Part shown: in pieces, positions 62,035 to 64,000 of the stretch
Numbering within the stretch: the first letter of the stretch is position 1
Layout of the letters: every line of letters begins with the position of its first letter
Assembly (NCBI RefSeq): GCF_024713975.1
Contig: NC_091098.1
Location: forward strand, 19,711,316 to 19,775,315
Source of the DNA: Paralichthys olivaceus
Lineage: Eukaryota; Chordata; Actinopteri; Pleuronectiformes; Paralichthyidae
DNA: 64,000 bases
Direction: 5' to 3'
Notes under the pieces: model-generated
What the model saw: only the letters and a program-made list of their open reading frames with translations
What the model was told of the DNA's origin: nothing
Databases searched by the model: none
Position numbers and translations under genes: made by a program

Positions 62035-64000
62035 TCAGTGCTTCTTTTTCTTTTGTTCCTGTAGGGTGTGCTGTAGCTCTCTCAGATTCTCTGACAGGAG
62101 CTCCACCTCGTCAAGGCGGCCGCTGAGCTTGGCATCAAAAATGTAGGCCCTAATGTTGTCGATCTGCTGCAGCAGCAGTTCCTCCTCTATCATGTCCAAA
62201 TCGGGCAAAACCTCATCGTCGTCTTCGCCTTCGAAGGGGTTGGTTGATACTCCTGGAGAATTCCCAGAGGCCTCCATGAAAGGGTTACCAGTGACGTCAT
62301 CCTCCTCAAAGGGATTCCCAGGCACGGTGTCGGCCTCAGTGTCCCCCTCGACATCTTCATCAAACGGGTTGTATTCTTTCTTCCCGTTGGTTACGTCTTT
62401 GTGTTCCCTCTTAATGTCCTCTGAGAAAGGATTGTTGGGATCCTCCTCAGTGGGAGTAGAGTCCTCCTCATCAAAAGGGTTAAGGGAGGTGCTATTCTGT
62501 CCTTCACCACCAGGGGGAGTTATGTGTCCCCCTAAGCTCCTCAGACGAGGAGGCGACTCCTCCTGGCTTGTGAGTGCAGGAAACGCTCTTAGAGACGACG
62601 GGCTCCTCTCAGCTTTAGGAGTCAGCTCCTCTGCTGCTGTGTCTTGCTCTCCCTGGAAGCCGACCACTGGGCTGATATCTAGAGACCTCTCCGTGGTGAA
62701 GGACGGCTGAGTGGAGCTCACAGCAGGGCCCCAGTGTTCTCTTTCCTCCCGTTCCCAGGCCTCCAGGCGATGGAACTCCCCCTGCTGCAAGCTCTCCTCC
62801 TTAGCCAGCTTCTGGGAGAGAGCGATGGCCAGAGTGGTCTGCTGCTGGTCGTATTCGTCCTGCAGCTGACGCAGGTTCTCCTCTAACATGGCAACTTCGT
62901 CTGCTCTCTGGGCCTCTCGTGCTTGACGGAGGAACGACTGAATGTTCTCGATCTGCTGTAGGAGGGGGTCTTCCAGCTCGCTGCGTGTATGACCAGAGCC
63001 TGCGGAGGGCAACCAGCCTCCAGCTTTGGTCATGCGTGGTGCTCTAGGGGCTTGCGGCAGCTCCCCGTTGGAACTGATGGGTGGACGGTTTCTCTCAGAC
63101 TCCTGCCTTCTCTTCAGGGTCTCCTGGGCTGCCTGTTGAGCAAGAAAGTAAAGTACAAACTCTCAGTACCTGTTTGACTGATGAAAAATCAAGACAGAAG
63201 TTTCAGTACATAATCTCACCTGTCTCTCTTGTTGGAGTCTCTTCTCTTGTTCTTGTTTCCTCTTTTCTTTCAGCTCTTCATATTTGTCCTTAGTCGGTAA
63301 AGACATGAGACCTAACAGCTTCTCCTGAAACAGGGATAACACAAAGAATGAGTGAATTCAGAGAAAAGACGGATCAAGGTCGAAATACAGTAGAATTATG
63401 TGTAAATGTAACAGAATGATTGGAATATACAGTGTGATTCTTTTGAGTTTGTAGATTTATTTCCTTGGGGGAAGTGATTTGTTTTCACTATTGTTTCTAA
63501 TTGTTTAAACTTTGATTTCAGGAACACTGAATTTAAATAACAGCTAGAAAAAACTACCTACCACCTAACGATTTAGTATTTAGTGTGTGTGTGAATGTAT
63601 GTTTCACACTCTCTGTACGTGGTCTCACCTGAACAAATAGTGTGGCTGTGTATCGGACCATCCTCTGCAGCTGGAGCGCCTTTGGACGTGGTTGTGGATC
63701 ATCTTTAACTCCTAGTGTTAAAATCCTCTTACTGAAAATAAAACATAGTTAGTCTTGTAGAACCACATGATAAATAAATATATTAAATTGTAGAAACAGT
63801 AATTCAGGAAATGCTTGTACCTTAATGCATCGATGAGTTCATAGTATTTCTGTACTTCCAGTCTGAGTCCACCCGCAGTGTCAAGGTTGTATGTTGTTTC
63901 ACCGGCACTGTTAAAAAATACAACAACAGTCCCTGAAAAAAAGGCTGATTAATAAAATTATCAAAATAACTACTTTATATGAGGCTTACTTGAGCGACTC
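62035..64000 (-). CDS. rbsn: Rabenosyn-5 (RBSN/ZFYVE20), C-terminal part, runs off the right edge
   Basis: Exons on the - strand: 63990-64000 (partial), 63821-63907, 63629-63731, 63220-63324 and 62035-63132, in phase, giving the last 467 residues (human total 784). Rabenosyn-5 is an early-endosome effector of Rab4 and Rab5 that links them to EHD1 and VPS45 for recycling. Visible parts: SKRILTLG and LQRMVRYTATLFVQEKLLGL; a Glu/Gln-rich coiled region; one leucine-rich Rab-binding hairpin (LLQQIENIQSFLRQAREAQR) and the C-terminal one (LLQQIDNIRAYIFDAKLSGR); and between them six NPF motifs (NPFDEE, NPFSED, NPFDED, NPFEED, NPFMEA, NPFEGE) for EH domains. The FYVE finger and the start are outside the window. 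The end is LQEQKKKKH. Confidence 0.94.

Noticed and set aside
62153-62710. 185-codon Ser-rich open frame on the + strand
   Set aside because: Antisense shadow of the acidic NPF-rich part of RBSN.

Overview
The window looks like nuclear DNA from a ray-finned fish, probably a percomorph teleost. It is AT-rich. Genes are split by GT-AG introns. There are many (TG)n, (CA)n and (TATC)n microsatellites and many repeat families typical of teleosts, including one ending in ACAGTCTATGG, hAT MITEs and L2-type LINE tails. All seven genes have clear vertebrate counterparts. There is no bacterial, plasmid or phage signal.

Layout. Bases 1-8.8 kb hold a CpG-rich left edge with a possible exon fragment, then gene-poor DNA with repeats. 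A three-exon gene for a proline-rich transmembrane protein (prrt3-like, + strand) runs 8.9-15.7 kb. Bases 15.7-23 kb are repeat-rich: an intact hAT MITE with an 8-bp target duplication, a possible relic of a sulfotransferase exon, a 2.6-kb CpG-rich composite repeat and an L2 LINE tail. A seven-exon cytosolic sulfotransferase lies on the - strand at 23.1-25.5 kb. WDR46, a ribosome-biogenesis WD-repeat protein, takes 29.7-39.2 kb (+, 14 exons). Its first intron carries a 22-copy, 40-bp minisatellite that runs into the exon 2 splice acceptor. Single-exon B3GALT4 is convergent with it (-, 43.2-44.4 kb), and a decayed retrovirus-like fossil lies between them. The nuclear receptor NR2C2/TR4 (+, 47.1-55.1 kb), MRPS25 (+, 57.95-59.5 kb) and the C-terminal 467 codons of RBSN/rabenosyn-5 (-, running off the right edge) complete the window.

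These genes are not one pathway. The block joins two linkage groups that are separate in human: WDR46-B3GALT4 (extended MHC, 6p21.3) and NR2C2-MRPS25-RBSN with a PRRT3-like gene (3p25). That is from memory of the human map. Exon boundaries were read by hand from splice consensus and reading phase, and the summed coding lengths close in frame for every complete gene. I found no clear candidate for an undescribed multi-gene system. The most unusual structures are the splice-site-like minisatellite of WDR46 and two palindromic transposons that share the same terminal bases.
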